Source: Streptomyces sp. GESEQ-35
GTDB lineage: Bacteria; Actinomycetota; Actinomycetes; Streptomycetales; Streptomycetaceae
Direction: 5' to 3'
Assembly: GCF_017948485.1 (NCBI RefSeq)
Contig: NZ_JAFFSX010000001.1
Location: forward strand, 124,001 to 188,000
DNA length: 64,000 bases
Part shown: positions 63,501-64,000 of the stretch, piece after piece
Layout: each line of letters starts with the position of its first letter
Position numbering within the stretch: the stretch's first letter is position 1
Notes under the pieces: generated by a model
Database searches by the model: none
What the model was told of the DNA's origin: nothing
What the model saw: the letters and a program-made list of their open reading frames with translations, nothing else
Position numbers and translations under genes: made by a program

Positions 63501-64000
63501 GTGGCGGTCAGCGTGGCCGGCCCGGCGGCGGCGGTATTGTCCACGGACACGTCGACGAGTTGCCGATCGGACCCGTGGTCGCGGACGAACAACGGTGTCG
63601 GCTCGGTGGCCAGGACATGCACCGGACCGAGCCGGTCAGGGGCCGGCGCCAGCGACAGTGCGTCGTAGACGCTCCACGAGCCCTTGACGTTGGTGAGGGT
63701 CAGGGTGTTGTCCCCGACGTGCAGATCCTGCTTCGGGACGACGAATCCCATCTGGCGCGGGTGCGTCATCGCCGAGGTGGTCCCGCTCGCGTCGCTCAGG
63801 CCGTAGACGCCGGCGCCGTTGCCCTGTGGTGCGGTGGCCGTCGCGAGGTCACGACCGTTGGACGCTACGCGGACCGACGGACTCTTCTGCGTGTCGAGCA
63901 GGTCGATCCGCAGCATCTGGTCGCGCACCTGATCGCTCGTCAACCGGTAGTGCACGGTGAACGGATGGGCCTTGTTCCCGGCCCAGGCGTCGTCCGGGCC
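60530..64000 (-). CDS. GH38-like alpha-mannosidase with N-terminal lyase-type CBM, partial
   Basis: The frame is open through the right edge of the window, so the N-terminus (and any signal peptide) lies outside; 1156 codons plus stop are seen. The visible part starts with a rhamnogalacturonan-lyase domain III-like beta module (AHPFTVHYRLTSDQVRDQML; VGDNTLTLTNVKGSWSVYDA). The GH38 catalytic region follows: WQIDMVAGSHLDIGYHYDQD with the metal HxD, QLEITAGRNNNLQDL, DTAVQDDISGVSAQYIQML with the likely nucleophile Asp, and MFAQDSNPPMSG. Beta domains typical of the family end the protein. It would trim alpha-mannosides or a related glycan. It converges on the ABC importer genes. Confidence 0.8.
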   Translation of the reverse strand, partial: GPDDAWAGNKAHPFTVHYRLTSDQVRDQMLRIDLLDTQKSPSVRVASNGRDLATATAPQGNGAGVYGLSDASGTTSAMTHPRQMGFVVPKQDLHVGDNTLTLTNVKGSWSVYDALSLAPAPDRLGPVHVLATEPTPLFVRDHGSDRQLVDVSVDNTAAAGPATLTATVGGKQTATRIDTLPTGRSTQRIKVPPTAYPGPGRLDIRAELGDDSATYPFSLPYQRRWQIDMVAGSHLDIGYHYDQDTTRQLQNAYLDQAVAQCRATADYPDAARFRWMIEQSWMVENYLKDRSPADIDKLKGCLKSGQLEITAGRNNNLQDLASTEQLTRSLYQGTRTFPDKFGVTVDTAVQDDISGVSAQYIQMLSQQGVKLLLNGTNPDHTTRWSVPHTTQDAPALFNWQAPNGSKVLTFFGANSYNEGYYVAPDLKCKLAPWPSGDSCRPDKANSDNPLPYTPVPPPAHPESFVPGLASGVANQLAGLQASRYPQSVYPMMFAQDSNPPMSGISDVVRSFNQTYSWPKLVQSTSSRYQKDAATRHGQTSPSGYRPDPTSKDVDQLPVKKGDYTDWWSDGAGSSSAETGETMRAQSRTTAAERLATLASGPKATTPCRTDEAYAQADLYTEHTWASPSLMENDPQWAVKKSRADQASALSTKALHCAVHAMGQSIDGPARTPGIAVLNSQSWKRTDIATATVPQHWNGRLVDTSTGRQVPYQHTGARTIRFQAAQVPALGYRTYALEAGQHTAAAPDPDLRWDQNTGTLENSYYRVKISPRSGAVTSVYDKSERRELVDATSPFRLNQYVYRPNPARNSPTTPDRQWSPSDARISVAEHGPLSITIKITYPGTPGGKDADGKATGVESAGATLTLDANTRRLDIADTIDKTKVSTPEEGYFAFPFKQDNPTVTYGGTGGPVALVDGQAPGAAMDWQAVRGYADVSGPGGGVTLSTSDTPLMEFDHIRSMELTGRPGRLDTADDHPDLDSVRPRNGSVFSYAFNNLWGTNYRQSQDGPITYHYTVSSHRGGFDAVAATRNGESTGDPLRSVSLATGHKGGRPQGSHSLLSLDAPGTIVQTVKPAYRDGHGSEARLPLTIRLQEVAGTDGPVKLHLPYAVSAAQLENLTEEPRRHGQLSVRRDGQGSVVTVPVHAYDIVTLGLRPSAG

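Overview
The window looks like chromosomal DNA from a Streptomyces or close relative. GC is very high, codons are strongly GC-ending, genes are often coupled by 4-base GTGA or ATGA overlaps, GTG starts are common, regulators are of LacI, GntR and DeoR type, and one ABC transporter set lacks its own ATPase, as is usual where a shared MsiK-type ATPase exists. I see no rRNA, tRNA or CRISPR array. Most of the window is accessory catabolism: transport-plus-catabolism cassettes, each with a local regulator, separated by IS remnants and broken genes.

1-7.5 kb: a small membrane peptide, a DUF6083-like protein, a decayed IS630 transposase, an NmrA-like oxidoreductase between two copies of an IS630-type end, a complete-looking IS5-family element with a canonical -1 slippery heptamer, a DUF2461 protein and an FkbM methyltransferase. 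6.7-15.7 kb: a DeoR regulator divergent from an eight-gene translationally coupled operon with a xylose/ribose-type ABC importer, two different FGGY kinases, a histidine phosphatase and a 2-hydroxyacid dehydrogenase. 16.5-24.1 kb: a LacI regulator with an array of CAACCGGTTG operators controls a PotABCD-like importer, a nucleoside hydrolase and an adenine deaminase, which suggests a purine-nucleoside acquisition module. 24-28.5 kb: a membrane-anchored surface protein and a P450 among gene remnants. Related ISL3-type ends lie at 16.1 and 28.4 kb.

28.6-43 kb, mostly minus strand: hpd and fahA (4-hydroxyphenylpyruvate and fumarylacetoacetate steps), a GntR regulator, then a branched-chain-type ABC importer whose LivM permease and LivG ATPase are one polypeptide, coupled to a seven-bladed EPTP/EAR-like propeller protein, a conserved protein of unknown function, an HpcH/HpaI aldolase, an amidohydrolase and a secreted esterase. 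A 36-bp perfect palindrome and an adjoining perfect hairpin lie upstream of the importer. This is the best candidate here for an undescribed system.

43.4-51.1 kb: a hexuronate/aldonate route (GntR, mannonate dehydratase, fructuronate reductase, MFS carrier, L-idonate dehydrogenase, KDG kinase, KDPG aldolase) whose last gene carries a one-base frameshift. 51.1-64 kb: P450 and IS5 debris, then a FadR-type regulator, a large secreted beta-helix enzyme with duplicated FN3 and F5/8C modules, an enolase-superfamily sugar-acid enzyme, an ABC importer whose binding protein carries a TTA (bldA) codon, and, convergent to it, a GH38-like alpha-mannosidase that runs off the right edge. The last block looks like plant or fungal glycan scavenging.
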